The notes beneath the pieces were generated by a model. It worked only from the letters and a program-made list of their open reading frames with translations. It searched no databases and was not told the DNA's origin. A DNA stretch of 64,000 bases from Bacillus sp. REN10 (GTDB taxonomy: Bacteria; Bacillota; Bacilli; Bacillales; Domibacillaceae), in the NCBI RefSeq assembly GCF_016820555.1, contig NZ_JADHDW010000001.1, positions 558,001 through 622,000 of the forward strand, read 5' to 3'. Of the stretch, positions 36,804 to 46,441 are shown in pieces. A program made the position numbers and the translations under genes. Each line of letters starts with the position of its first letter. The first letter of the stretch is position 1.

Positions 36804-37364
36804 ATGTCTGTTTGGGCGGTCACTGGCTATAAGCCTTATGAAATAGGCGTGTTTAAACAGCAAGATCCAGCTGTTGATTATATTAAGAAAGCGATTCGGC
36901 AGCAGCTGCTTCAGCTTGTAGATGAAGGGCTTGAGTGGGTGCTAATCAGCGGACAATTAGGTGTGGAATGTTGGACAGCAGAGGTGGTATTTGAGCTACA
37001 AGAGGAACAGAGAAACATTAAGCTAGCTGTTCTCACGCCTTTTCTTGATCAAGAGAAAAGCTGGAAAGAGGAAAACCGTACATATTATGAAACGATAATC
37101 AGTCGGGCGGATTTCGTCGCTGCTGTTTCTAAACAGCCGTATGTGAATCCGCAGCAATTTAGAAATAAAAATCAATTGATGCTGCAAAAGTCAGAAGGGC
37201 TTCTCGTGTTATACGATGAGGAAAAAGAAGGTTCGCCACAATACTTATATCGTATGGCCAAACAATGGAAAGAACAGCACTCCTATGAAATTTGGCAAAT
37301 TGGCTTTTATGATCTTCAACTCATTGTTGAAGAAGAGCAATTAAATAATTTAGACTGGGAATAA
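36804..37364 (+). CDS. ypsA: SLOG-superfamily protein YpsA (DUF1273)
   Basis: A 186-residue protein beginning MSVWAVTGYKPYEIG and containing WVLISGQLGVECWTAE and SEGLLVLYDEEKEGSP, all shared with B. subtilis YpsA of the SLOG/Rossmann-like nucleotide-binding superfamily. In Gram-positive bacteria YpsA is linked to cell division, and its gene neighbours gpsB as here. ATG 36804 has a nine-base gap to AGGGGG; ATG 36798 would have only three. The ligand of the pocket is not known. Confidence 0.92.
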   Translation: MSVWAVTGYKPYEIGVFKQQDPAVDYIKKAIRQQLLQLVDEGLEWVLISGQLGVECWTAEVVFELQEEQRNIKLAVLTPFLDQEKSWKEENRTYYETIISRADFVAAVSKQPYVNPQQFRNKNQLMLQKSEGLLVLYDEEKEGSPQYLYRMAKQWKEQHSYEIWQIGFYDLQLIVEEEQLNNLDWE

Positions 37365-37443
37365 GGACTGTTTCAATTGACAAAATAGGCTGTTTTTGAA
37401 AAAATGAATAAAACAGCTGCACTATATTGAGGTGATGACGAAG

Positions 37444-37761
37444 ATGTTATCTGATAAAGTAAAATTAACGACAAAAGAAATTTTAGAAAAAGAATTTAAA
37501 ACGTCCATGAGAGGCTATCATCCAGAGGAAGTCGATCAATTTCTTGACCTAATTATTAAAGACTATGAAGTGTTTCATCAAGCGATTGAAGAACTGCAAC
37601 GAGAAAATCTGCGTTTAAAGAAGCAAAGTGAAACAACAACGACACGTTCACAGCCAGCTCCGGTTCCACAAACAACAGCCGGATCGACAAACTTTGATAT
37701 TTTAAAACGTTTATCCAACTTAGAAAGACACGTTTTTGGGGACAAGCTATACAATGAATAA
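37444..37761 (+). CDS. gpsB: Cell-cycle protein GpsB
   Basis: A 105-residue DivIVA-related adaptor that helps shuttle PBP1 between division septum and sidewall. The N-terminal membrane-binding/partner domain reads [33 protein letters not shown], followed by a coiled coil (residues ~30-68), a Thr/Pro/Gln linker and the conserved trimerisation end [20 protein letters not shown] 37444 follows GAGGTGATG. Its client ponA is ~7 kb away in this window. Confidence 0.95.
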   Translation: MLSDKVKLTTKEILEKEFKTSMRGYHPEEVDQFLDLIIKDYEVFHQAIEELQRENLRLKKQSETTTTRSQPAPVPQTTAGSTNFDILKRLSNLERHVFGDKLYNE

Positions 37762-37791
37762 GCTTCCAAAAGAGGGAATTAAAATGAACCA

Positions 37792-37820
37792 TTGCAATGA
37801 GTTTGATTTTCCTCTATAAT
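37792..37820 (+). promoter_or_regulatory. Sigma-A promoter of rnpB
   Basis: TTGCAA and a perfect TATAAT separated by 17 nt, ending 12 nt before the 5' end of the RNase P RNA. Confidence 0.85.
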
Positions 37821-37832
37821 GATTCAGGTGAT

Positions 37833-38246
37833 AATAATAACGTTCGGGTAATCGCTGCAGCCGTTTGGCTGTAGAGGAAAGTCCATGCTCACACGGTGCT
37901 GAGATGCCCGTAGTGTTCGTGCCTAGTGAATAAATAAGCTAGGGCAGTTCGGTGAAAGTCCGATTGACGGCAGGGAAAATACCTAAGTCGGTCAGATATG
38001 GTATGAGTACCTTGAAAGTGCCACAGTGACGTAGCTTTATAAGAAATTATAAAGGTGGAACGAGGTAAACCCCACGAGTGAGCAACCCAAATTTAGGTAG
38101 GGGCACCTTCTTTAAGGAAATGAACAATAAGAAGGCCGGATGCTAATGGAAGCATCCGGAGATAGATGATTGCCACCGGAGTACAAGATCTCCCAGATCG
38201 CTTGTAGTACGATGGAACAAAACATGGCTTACAGAACGTTATTATT
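37833..38246 (+). ncRNA. rnpB: RNase P RNA, bacterial type B
   Basis: Catalytic RNA of RNase P, which trims tRNA 5' leaders. The 5' part CGTTCGGGTAATCGCTGCAG, the AGAGGAAAGTCCATGCTC core, GGTGCTGAGATGCCCGTAGT, GTGCCACAGTGACG and the 3' ACGATGGAACAAAACATGGC block follow the B. subtilis type B RNA closely. Helix P1 is a 12-bp pairing of the two ends (AATAATAACGTT/AACGTTATTATT), which sets the limits. Location after gpsB is the conserved Bacillus one. Confidence 0.97.
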
Positions 38247-38264
38247 GGGAAACTAACTTCACAT

Positions 38265-38293
38265 GCTCTCCTATTATAGGAGGGCTTTTATTC
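38265..38293 (+). terminator. Terminator of rnpB
   Basis: Nine-bp stem GCTCTCCTA/TAGGAGGGC (one G-T pair), loop TTA, then TTTTATT. Confidence 0.85.
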
Positions 38294-38389
38294 TATTTCG
38301 TACAATATTTAGTGGTGAAAGACTGTATACATAGGTGACATGTACCGAAAATAAAGGTAAATGGGAATTTACAAAGTGCAGGTGAAACG

Positions 38390-39532
38390 ATGGCGACATA
38401 TACATTAGTAGCTACAGCAGCCATGGGGCTAGAAGCGCTTGTAGCAAATGAAATAAAGCAACTTGGTTATGAAGGCCAAACAGAAAATGGTAAAGTGATT
38501 TTTAAGGGAGACGAAGAAGCGATTGCTCGCTGTAATTTATGGCTGCGCACAGCGGATCGCTTAAAGATTGTCGTTGGCGAATTTAAGGCAACCACTTTTG
38601 ATCAATTGTTTGAAGCGACAAAAGCATTGCCTTGGGAGGAATATTTGCCGGTAGATGCAGAATTTCCGGTACAAGGTAAGTCTGTTAAATCGACGTTATT
38701 CAGCGTATCTGATTGTCAGGCAATCGTGAAAAAAGCGATTGTGGAACGGTTGAAATCGAAGTATAAAGTGCAAACATGGCTACAAGAATCAGGACCGCTC
38801 TGTAAAATTGAAGTGGCTTTATTAAAAGATAAAGCTACACTAACCATCGATACGAGCGGCGCGGGCTTGCATAAACGCGGATATCGGATTGCGCAAGGAG
38901 GCGCACCGTTAAAAGAAACTCTAGCTGCAGCGCTTGTTCAATTAACGAACTGGCATCCGGACCGTCCGTTTGTTGATCCGTTTTGCGGTTCAGGAACGAT
39001 TCCGATTGAAGCGGCTTTAATTGGCCAAAACATTGCGCCAGGCTTCAATCGTGACTTTGTATCTGAAAGCTGGCCATGGATGAAACAAGCGGTATGGGAT
39101 CAAGCAAGAATTGAAGTGGAAGACAAAGCGAATTATGATCAACCGCTCGATATCGCCGGTTATGATATCGATCATCGCATGGTTGAGATTGCTAGAGAGA
39201 ATGCCTTTGAAGCAGGGCTTGGTGATTTGATTGAATTTAAACAAATGAATGTCGCTGATTTTACGACAGCAAAAGAGTATGGCGTGATCGTCGGGAATCC
39301 TCCATATGGAGAACGCTTAGGGGATCGTCCGGAAGTAGAGCAAATGTACAAAGCGATGGGGGCAGCTCTAGCACCATATGATACTTGGTCTGTGTACATG
39401 ATGACCTCACATGAAGGATTTGAACAATTTTACGGCAAGCCGGCTACGAAAAAGCGGAAGTTGTTTAACGGTTTTATTCGAACAGACTATTATCAATATT
39501 GGGGTAAACGTCCACCGAGAAAAGAACAATAG
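38390..39532 (+). CDS. ypsC: rRNA N2-methylguanosine methyltransferase YpsC (THUMP/RlmL-like)
   Basis: A 380-residue SAM-dependent methyltransferase of 23S rRNA guanine type. Residues ~1-160 hold a ferredoxin-like/THUMP RNA-binding region (TADRLKIVVGEFKATTFDQLFE). The catalytic domain has DPFCGSGTIPIEAALIG (SAM motif I), GYDIDHRMVEIARENA, and the target-base motif NPPYGERLG. The ATG lies close after AGGTGA. It follows rnpB as in B. subtilis. The exact modified position has to be inferred from homologues. Confidence 0.92.
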   Translation: MATYTLVATAAMGLEALVANEIKQLGYEGQTENGKVIFKGDEEAIARCNLWLRTADRLKIVVGEFKATTFDQLFEATKALPWEEYLPVDAEFPVQGKSVKSTLFSVSDCQAIVKKAIVERLKSKYKVQTWLQESGPLCKIEVALLKDKATLTIDTSGAGLHKRGYRIAQGGAPLKETLAAALVQLTNWHPDRPFVDPFCGSGTIPIEAALIGQNIAPGFNRDFVSESWPWMKQAVWDQARIEVEDKANYDQPLDIAGYDIDHRMVEIARENAFEAGLGDLIEFKQMNVADFTTAKEYGVIVGNPPYGERLGDRPEVEQMYKAMGAALAPYDTWSVYMMTSHEGFEQFYGKPATKKRKLFNGFIRTDYYQYWGKRPPRKEQ

Positions 39533-39538
39533 AACAGA

Positions 39539-39582
39539 GGGATGGAGCGGAGTGATTAGTTGTCTTCGCTCTTTATCCTTTT
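39539..39582 (+). terminator. Probable terminator after ypsC
   Basis: Imperfect arms GGATGGAGCGGAG and CTTCGCTCTTTATCC followed by TTTTGC. Confidence 0.5.
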
Positions 39583-39688
39583 GCTTCATAATAGGTCTAT
39601 TTATTCGTGAAAAAGTTAGAATATTTTGTTATAGTGAATAATTAGGAAATGAATCGATTATTGTTTTGGTGAGGAGGTTATTTTTATA

Positions 39689-40522
39689 GTGAACGTCCAT
39701 TTAATTTCTCACTACGGCTGGTTCAAATTTTGGGGCGTTGGCGTTTTTATCATACTTGTATTGGTATCGTTATTATATTTAAAATTAACGAGCAAATATA
39801 AAGTAACGAATCGGCAGCGCTTCTTTTTCTTCACGGCAGTTGTGCTATTTTATTTATTTAAAGGAAGTCCGATCGCTGTTGTGAGTGCTGACCAGCTATT
39901 TAGTGCCCATGTGTTGCAGCTAATGGTGATGTTATTCATTGTGCCGCCTCTTAGCATTATGAGTTTGCCTGTTGATTTTTTGCGTTCTTATTTTTGGTCC
40001 TATCAAAAAAGAAGAGTGATGAAGTGGCTCACTCATCCATTCTCATCTGCCTTATTATTTAATATTTCATTATCGGCTTATTTTGCTCCACCTATTTTTA
40101 ATGGAATGATTGATCATTCATTCCTAGTGGTTGTTTGCCAAGGAGCATTGCTGGTGTTTGCTTTTATTATGTGGTGGACGATTATTACGCCGCTGCCGGA
40201 AATGACGAAGCTTTCAGAATCTGTTCGCGTGCTTTATATTTTTTTGGCATCGCTATTGCTTCTGCCAATTGGAATTTTTCTGCTCGCTTCAGGACACCCA
40301 CATTACACATTATATCAAGAAGGCCAGCAAATTCTCCCGAGCCTATCTGCTTTAGGTGACCAGCAGCTAGGAGGCGGGCTTTTAAAGGGAATTCAATTAA
40401 CGACGTATGGCATCGCTTTATTTGTGATTATGTCAAAATGGGCGAAGAAAGAAGAGGAGCCTGACGATCATTATCCGTATTACGCGAGAGAATCATTCAA
40501 CGTACCGTATAAAAAGAAATAA
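39689..40522 (+). CDS. ctaG: Cytochrome c oxidase assembly protein of the CtaG family
   Basis: A 277-residue polytopic membrane protein (about seven helices) with the CtaG/caa3 assembly signatures LFSAHVLQLMVMLFIVPPL and HPHYTLYQEGQQILPSLSALGDQQLGGGLLKG near the end. Proteins of this family help insert copper into terminal oxidases. It faces the ba3-type oxidase genes across a shared terminator, which suggests it serves that enzyme. The start is GTG 39689 after GAGGAGG with an eleven-base gap. Which metal centre it serves is inference. Confidence 0.85.
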   Translation: MNVHLISHYGWFKFWGVGVFIILVLVSLLYLKLTSKYKVTNRQRFFFFTAVVLFYLFKGSPIAVVSADQLFSAHVLQLMVMLFIVPPLSIMSLPVDFLRSYFWSYQKRRVMKWLTHPFSSALLFNISLSAYFAPPIFNGMIDHSFLVVVCQGALLVFAFIMWWTIITPLPEMTKLSESVRVLYIFLASLLLLPIGIFLLASGHPHYTLYQEGQQILPSLSALGDQQLGGGLLKGIQLTTYGIALFVIMSKWAKKEEEPDDHYPYYARESFNVPYKKK

Positions 40523-40560
40523 AAGCTGTAGAGCATGTGCTCTACAGCTTTTATTTCTTT
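40513..40560. terminator. Bidirectional terminator between ctaG and the oxidase operon
   Basis: A perfect 23-bp inverted repeat (arms 40513-40535 and 40538-40560) with a 2-nt centre. It includes the ctaG stop codon and serves both converging units. Confidence 0.92.
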
Positions 40561-40597
40561 TGCTTGAAAGTTCAATAGATCTTTCCGCCTTTGAATA

Positions 40598-42247
40598 TTA
40601 CCAAAGTTTAAATCCTTTAGAACCGATTGGCCCGTATTGGAACATATCCATAACTGGGATGGTGTAAGCGATCAAAATTAATGCGACCGTTACTGTAATC
40701 CAAATTTTCCAGTTTTCGAAGACCATTGGTGTTTTTTCCGCACCTTCCGCTACTTCGCCGATCGGGAATTCTTCTTCTCCTTTTGGTGCAAACCAAGCAA
40801 GGTTCACGAAGATGATTAAGACTAAGATGATACCTAAGAATAGAATGGTTCCTCCAACTGCTTGAGCAATTTGATAAGGAATCCAATCTAGTGCTTGAGC
40901 CGCATCACCATAAGTGGAGAAGGATGAACGACGTGGTGCCCCTAGTAAGCCGGCCGCATGCATAGCCGCTGACATAATGGTCATACCTAGTGCCCATGTG
41001 AACGCTTGAACAATCGCTAATGTATTCATCGCAGGCGTTAGTACACGTCCTGTTAAATGAGGGATGAGCCAGTAAGCGATACCGAAAAATGTTAGTACAA
41101 CAGAAGTAGCTAATGTTAAATGAAAATGTCCAGTGACCCAAATCGTGTTATGCACCACTTGGTTCATTTGGTTAGATGCGTTAACAATACCACCTGCTCC
41201 TGCAGGAATGAACGCGACCATACCGATAAATGGAACGGCGAAACGAGCATCTTTCCAAGGAAGCATTTTAAACCAGTCAAATAATCCTTTGGCTCCGCGA
41301 GAACGGCCATACAATTCAAATGTGGCAAATAAGCTAAACGCTGTCATGAGTGATGGAATAACAACCATCATTGTTAAAACAACTTGGAGGAACTTCCAGA
41401 ATGGGCTGATTCCCGGCTCTGTCAACTGATGGTGGAAACCAACTGGTACAGAGAATAATAAGAATAAGATAAAAGACAAACGCGCTAATGAATCTGAGAA
41501 AATCTTTCCTCCAACGATTTTCGGAATGATCACATACCAGCACATATACGCTGGAAGTAACCAGAAGTAAACGAGTGGATGTCCGAAATACCAGAATAGT
41601 GTACGACTAACGAGCACATCTACACGCTCAACTAAACCTAAAGACCAAGGGAGTAATTGGAAGATGACTTCAACTGCTACTCCGAGCGTAGCTACGAACC
41701 AAAGAATCACATTGATCACAGCCATAAAGGTAAAGAGCGGTCCAGGTTGGCCAGGGTTTTGCTTGCGCCAAGAAATATATTTTGCCACTTGAGCAAAGCC
41801 AACTAACCAGCTACCAACGACAACAAAGGTTAAGCCAAGATAGAAAATCCAGTGAGCTTTTAATGGAGCATAAAATGTATATAAAACAGTGGCCTCGTTT
41901 AATAAAATCATCGCAGCCGCCATAGCTGTACCAATTAACATAACCCAAAATCCAATCCAGCCTGTTAACCGTTGTCCTTTAGATAAGGTACCGGCTGTAC
42001 GGCTGACGCCAGCTGTTTGGAAACCAAGAATAAAGAATGTTGTTAATACAAGTCCGAGTAATACACCATGGGTCGTTAATACTTGATAATAGCCAATATT
42101 TAATGGTAATTCAAAGCGTCCAGAGCGGACTAACACTTGCAGTAAACCAGCGAGTCCACCTAGTGCAAGGGCTGCAAATGCCACATACATATGAGCCATT
42201 GCCAGCTTAGCATCGCGGCGATCAACTTTTGCTAATGGGCTGTTCAT
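40598..42247 (-). CDS. cbaA: b(o/a)3-type cytochrome c oxidase subunit I
   Basis: Catalytic subunit of a B-family haem-copper oxidase, reducing oxygen to water with proton pumping. The 549-residue protein has at least 13 helices. Haem/CuB ligands: THGVLLGLVLTTFF (low-spin haem His), FWYFGHPLVYFWLLP (CuB His with the cross-linked Tyr), GFHHQL (two CuB His) and VTGHFHLTLA (high-spin and low-spin haem His). It lacks the D-channel signature of A-type enzymes. Last gene of a three-gene reverse operon, overlapping cbaB by four bases. Confidence 0.94.
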   Translation of the reverse strand: MNSPLAKVDRRDAKLAMAHMYVAFAALALGGLAGLLQVLVRSGRFELPLNIGYYQVLTTHGVLLGLVLTTFFILGFQTAGVSRTAGTLSKGQRLTGWIGFWVMLIGTAMAAAMILLNEATVLYTFYAPLKAHWIFYLGLTFVVVGSWLVGFAQVAKYISWRKQNPGQPGPLFTFMAVINVILWFVATLGVAVEVIFQLLPWSLGLVERVDVLVSRTLFWYFGHPLVYFWLLPAYMCWYVIIPKIVGGKIFSDSLARLSFILFLLFSVPVGFHHQLTEPGISPFWKFLQVVLTMMVVIPSLMTAFSLFATFELYGRSRGAKGLFDWFKMLPWKDARFAVPFIGMVAFIPAGAGGIVNASNQMNQVVHNTIWVTGHFHLTLATSVVLTFFGIAYWLIPHLTGRVLTPAMNTLAIVQAFTWALGMTIMSAAMHAAGLLGAPRRSSFSTYGDAAQALDWIPYQIAQAVGGTILFLGIILVLIIFVNLAWFAPKGEEEFPIGEVAEGAEKTPMVFENWKIWITVTVALILIAYTIPVMDMFQYGPIGSKGFKLW

Positions 42248-42726
42248 TCTTTTTCCACCACCTTAAACATCGATTTCATTGTGTGGTGACCAGTACCACA
42301 GTATTCATTACAAACAACAAGGTATTCGCCAGGCTTATCAAATGTGGTAACGATTTCATTGATATGACCAGGAACAAGCATCATATTAATATTCGTGCCA
42401 GCCACTTCAAATCCATGAACGACATCTTTTGTTGTAGCCATTACTTTCACTTTTGAACCGGCAGGAATTTCAACTTCGCCAGGGTTATAGAAGAAGGCTG
42501 ATGCCAGAACGACTAATTCATAGTCCCAGTCTTTTCCTTCTACTTTCGTTAAACCTGGTTTATCAAAAGGTTTAATTTGTTCTACTTTCTCATGATTGAT
42601 CACAGCATTAGCACTAGGTGGCTGATGGCCTTGGTGGAAGGCGCTAATCCCTAAAATGACAAGGAAGGCAACTAAGGACGAAATCCCAAAGGTTAGCCAC
42701 CATTTTTCATAACGGTGAAGATGCAT
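42244..42726 (-). CDS. cbaB: b(o/a)3-type cytochrome c oxidase subunit II
   Basis: A 160-residue subunit carrying the CuA centre that accepts electrons from cytochrome c. One N-terminal membrane helix (WLTFGISSLVAFLVILGISAF) anchors a cupredoxin domain. The CuA motif CNEYCGTGHHTM supplies two Cys, His and Met, and DVVHGFEVAG the other His. The short length is normal for ba3-type subunit II. AGAGAGGAG precedes the ATG, and the stop overlaps the subunit I start. No haem c is attached, unlike caa3 oxidases. Confidence 0.94.
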   Translation of the reverse strand: MHLHRYEKWWLTFGISSLVAFLVILGISAFHQGHQPPSANAVINHEKVEQIKPFDKPGLTKVEGKDWDYELVVLASAFFYNPGEVEIPAGSKVKVMATTKDVVHGFEVAGTNINMMLVPGHINEIVTTFDKPGEYLVVCNEYCGTGHHTMKSMFKVVEKE

Positions 42727-42743
42727 AATTTATAACTCCTCTC

Positions 42744-42899
42744 TTAATTGCGTTCTAAGAAAACAGAAAAAACAATAAGCCAAGTAATGATTAAGAAGAT
42801 TCCTATTCCAAATACAGCATATAAAGTGCCTTTTAATGATGAAGAATCTTCTGGATTTACCTTGATTTCTGTCATTTCTTTCGTTTCAAGCTTTGCCAT
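42744..42899 (-). CDS. Small single-helix oxidase subunit IIa (CoxIIa-like)
   Basis: A 51-codon gene 17 nt upstream of cbaB on the same strand, with a good AAGGAGTG ribosome site. The product has a charged N-terminus (AKLETKEMTEIKVNPED) and one membrane helix (LYAVFGIGIFLIITWLIVFSVFL). This is the design of subunit IIa of Thermus-type ba3 oxidases, which replaces the first helix of larger subunit II proteins. First gene of the oxidase operon. It is easily missed because of its length. Confidence 0.85.
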   Translation of the reverse strand: MAKLETKEMTEIKVNPEDSSSLKGTLYAVFGIGIFLIITWLIVFSVFLERN

Positions 42900-42945
42900 G
42901 GATCTCACTCCTTCTTTATGCTAGTGAATGACTTTCGTTACCCTT

Positions 42946-42988
42946 AGCATAAGGTCGAAACTGGATTTCCTCTGTGAGAATTATCACA
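42946..42988 (-). promoter_or_regulatory. Predicted activator-dependent promoter of the ba3 oxidase operon with CRP/FNR-type site
   Basis: A perfect CRP/FNR-family palindrome TGTGA-N6-TCACA lies at 42973-42988. On the reverse strand a TATGCT -10 hexamer lies at 42951-42946, which would place the start of transcription near 42939 and the palindrome centre about 41 nt upstream, the class II activator position. The sequence at the -35 place (CAGAGG) is not a consensus hexamer, as expected when an activator replaces it. The start site itself is inferred. Confidence 0.6.
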
Positions 42989-43134
42989 AAAGAAGTCTGG
43001 ATTTGTGAAAAAAGTGTGAAGAATGTATGAAGAGTCTATAAAGAAAAAATCAAGTGAATAAGAACCAAGAATGGAAAAATGTTCATTTTACGAATATTAT
43101 TTCCGGAAATGTTTCTTAATGTTCGTGAATAAGC

Positions 43135-43162
43135 TTGAAATTCTTTGTTTTGCTGATATAAT
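43135..43162 (+). promoter_or_regulatory. Sigma-A promoter of xpt-pbuX
   Basis: TTGAAA and TATAAT with a 16-nt gap, about 25 nt before the riboswitch aptamer. Confidence 0.8.
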
Positions 43163-43186
43163 GTGAATACATTAAAAAATAGCATT

Positions 43187-43348
43187 CGCTCATATAATCG
43201 CGGGAATAGGGCCTGCAAGTTTCTACCGGATGACCGTAAATCATCTGACTATGAGTGAGCAGTGGCTGCCTTCATTATGAATGCGGCGAAAAACCCAAAG
43301 GGCATTGCTTCACTCTTTTTGAGGAATGTAATGATCTTTGGGCTTTTT
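43187..43348 (+). promoter_or_regulatory. Guanine-type purine riboswitch with terminator
   Basis: The aptamer (43187-43258) has the conserved core: TATAATCGCGG, CAAGTTTCTACCGG, CCGTAAAT and GACTATG, and P1 arms CTCATA/TATGAG. The base that pairs with the ligand is C in GACTAT, so it is a guanine/xanthine-class rather than adenine aptamer. The terminator is CCCAAAG 43294-43300 with CTTTGGG 43336-43342 and T5. GAGTGAGC at the aptamer end can pair with GCTTCACTC 43307-43315 as antiterminator. Purine binding would cut off transcription. Confidence 0.95.
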
Positions 43349-43389
43349 CTATGCCCCAAAGATCAACTATTGTTGAGGGGGAAATATAG

Positions 43390-45278
<1,889 letters not shown>

Positions 45279-45295
45279 TAACGGCAGGAATATAC

Positions 45296-45343
45296 TAAAA
45301 ATAGCATCAAAAACGAAAATCATCGTTTTTGATGCTATTTTTT
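45296..45343 (+). terminator. Terminator of xpt-pbuX
   Basis: A 19-bp perfect stem AAAATAGCATCAAAAACGA with a seven-base loop, followed by T residues; nearly symmetrical. Confidence 0.93.
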
Positions 45344-45449
45344 ATACTCAATCCTGATAGCGAGATTATTTATCTCCATAAATTACATGTTAAACAATGC
45401 TTGAAATAATAAAATAGTCCCGTTTTTATGATGCTAAGTCATTAAATAA

Positions 45450-46310
45450 TTAAACAATTATTTGATTTTCTCTAAACATAATTAGCGCAGTTTTTTCTTT
45501 AAGTACATGGTTCAATTCATTAAAAAGATGTACTGCATCAGGTAAAGGTAATTTCTCGGCTAAAAAACGCCCTTTTTGAATAGACTTAGAAGCTTCTTCA
45601 AGTTTGTTTGCCTTTATTTGAGCATCGGCTAAACAATACCAATAAAACCAGGCATTCATTTTAGAGATTTTCTCTTTATAGAACTTTTTAATTGCTGGGT
45701 AGTATTTCAAATATAGTTCTTGATTGTAGACCAAACTTTCTCCATTCCACTTCGATACATCAACTAAATAACTATCACCAATGTACATATTCCAAGTAGC
45801 TATACCTATTTTTTTGTTTTTTATCACAATATCCATTATATGATAGGGAGCATCGGCAATTTTTTGGAGTGAATGATTGCTCCATTGGAAAATTTCAAGG
45901 TTACTTCCTATGGCAGCACCACGTGTAACACCAAATAAGTATTCTTTTGTACCGTCACCAGTTATATCAGCTAATCCTGAAAAATCTAAACCTACTCCTT
46001 GAGTTTTTATTTCCCTAACTTTTTTCCAACCGGTATTCTTTTTCTTTAATATCATTGCTCCGATTTGAGAAGGAGAGGGCTGTTCTTTGGCTTTTATTTC
46101 AAAAGTAAAAATGATTTCATTCTGTCCATCTTGATCAAAGTCATAAAGTTGAATTGATGAGGTAGAGGCAGGCTTTTCAGGGCTTATAAGTAGGGAGTTC
46201 GGTGGCTTAAACTTCTGAACAATTTTTGATAAGTCTTCTTTGGCCTGGACAAATACCGGAAAGAGGATTAAACCCCAAAATGTTAGTAAAGTAACTAGTG
46301 TGGTCCGCAT
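45450..46310 (-). CDS. Secreted protein with FG-GAP-like repeats, function unknown
   Basis: A 286-residue protein with a clear N-terminal signal (LVTLLTFWGLILFPVFVQA) and no anchor, so probably released or wall-held. Two segments, LYDFDQDGQNEIIFTFEI and LADITGDGTKEYLFGV, follow the D-x-D-x-D-G-x-x-E/D calcium-binding pattern of FG-GAP/VCBS repeats. A C-terminal helical part has no recognisable motif. ATG 46310 has AAAGGAGTG seven bases upstream; the frame continues to 46382 without such a site. It lies alone in reverse between pbuX and bcsA and is absent from that place in B. subtilis. Confidence 0.7.
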   Translation of the reverse strand: MRTTLVTLLTFWGLILFPVFVQAKEDLSKIVQKFKPPNSLLISPEKPASTSSIQLYDFDQDGQNEIIFTFEIKAKEQPSPSQIGAMILKKKNTGWKKVREIKTQGVGLDFSGLADITGDGTKEYLFGVTRGAAIGSNLEIFQWSNHSLQKIADAPYHIMDIVIKNKKIGIATWNMYIGDSYLVDVSKWNGESLVYNQELYLKYYPAIKKFYKEKISKMNAWFYWYCLADAQIKANKLEEASKSIQKGRFLAEKLPLPDAVHLFNELNHVLKEKTALIMFRENQIIV

Positions 46311-46441
46311 TCCAATACACTCCTTTAAAATCGTGTCAAAAGTTATAGTCCCCTTTATCGTCGAAGCACTCTCGTTTTTCATGAATAAGTTAATGGCTAA
46401 ATAGGTAAAATAAGCCTATCAATCAAAGTGGAGAGTTGACT

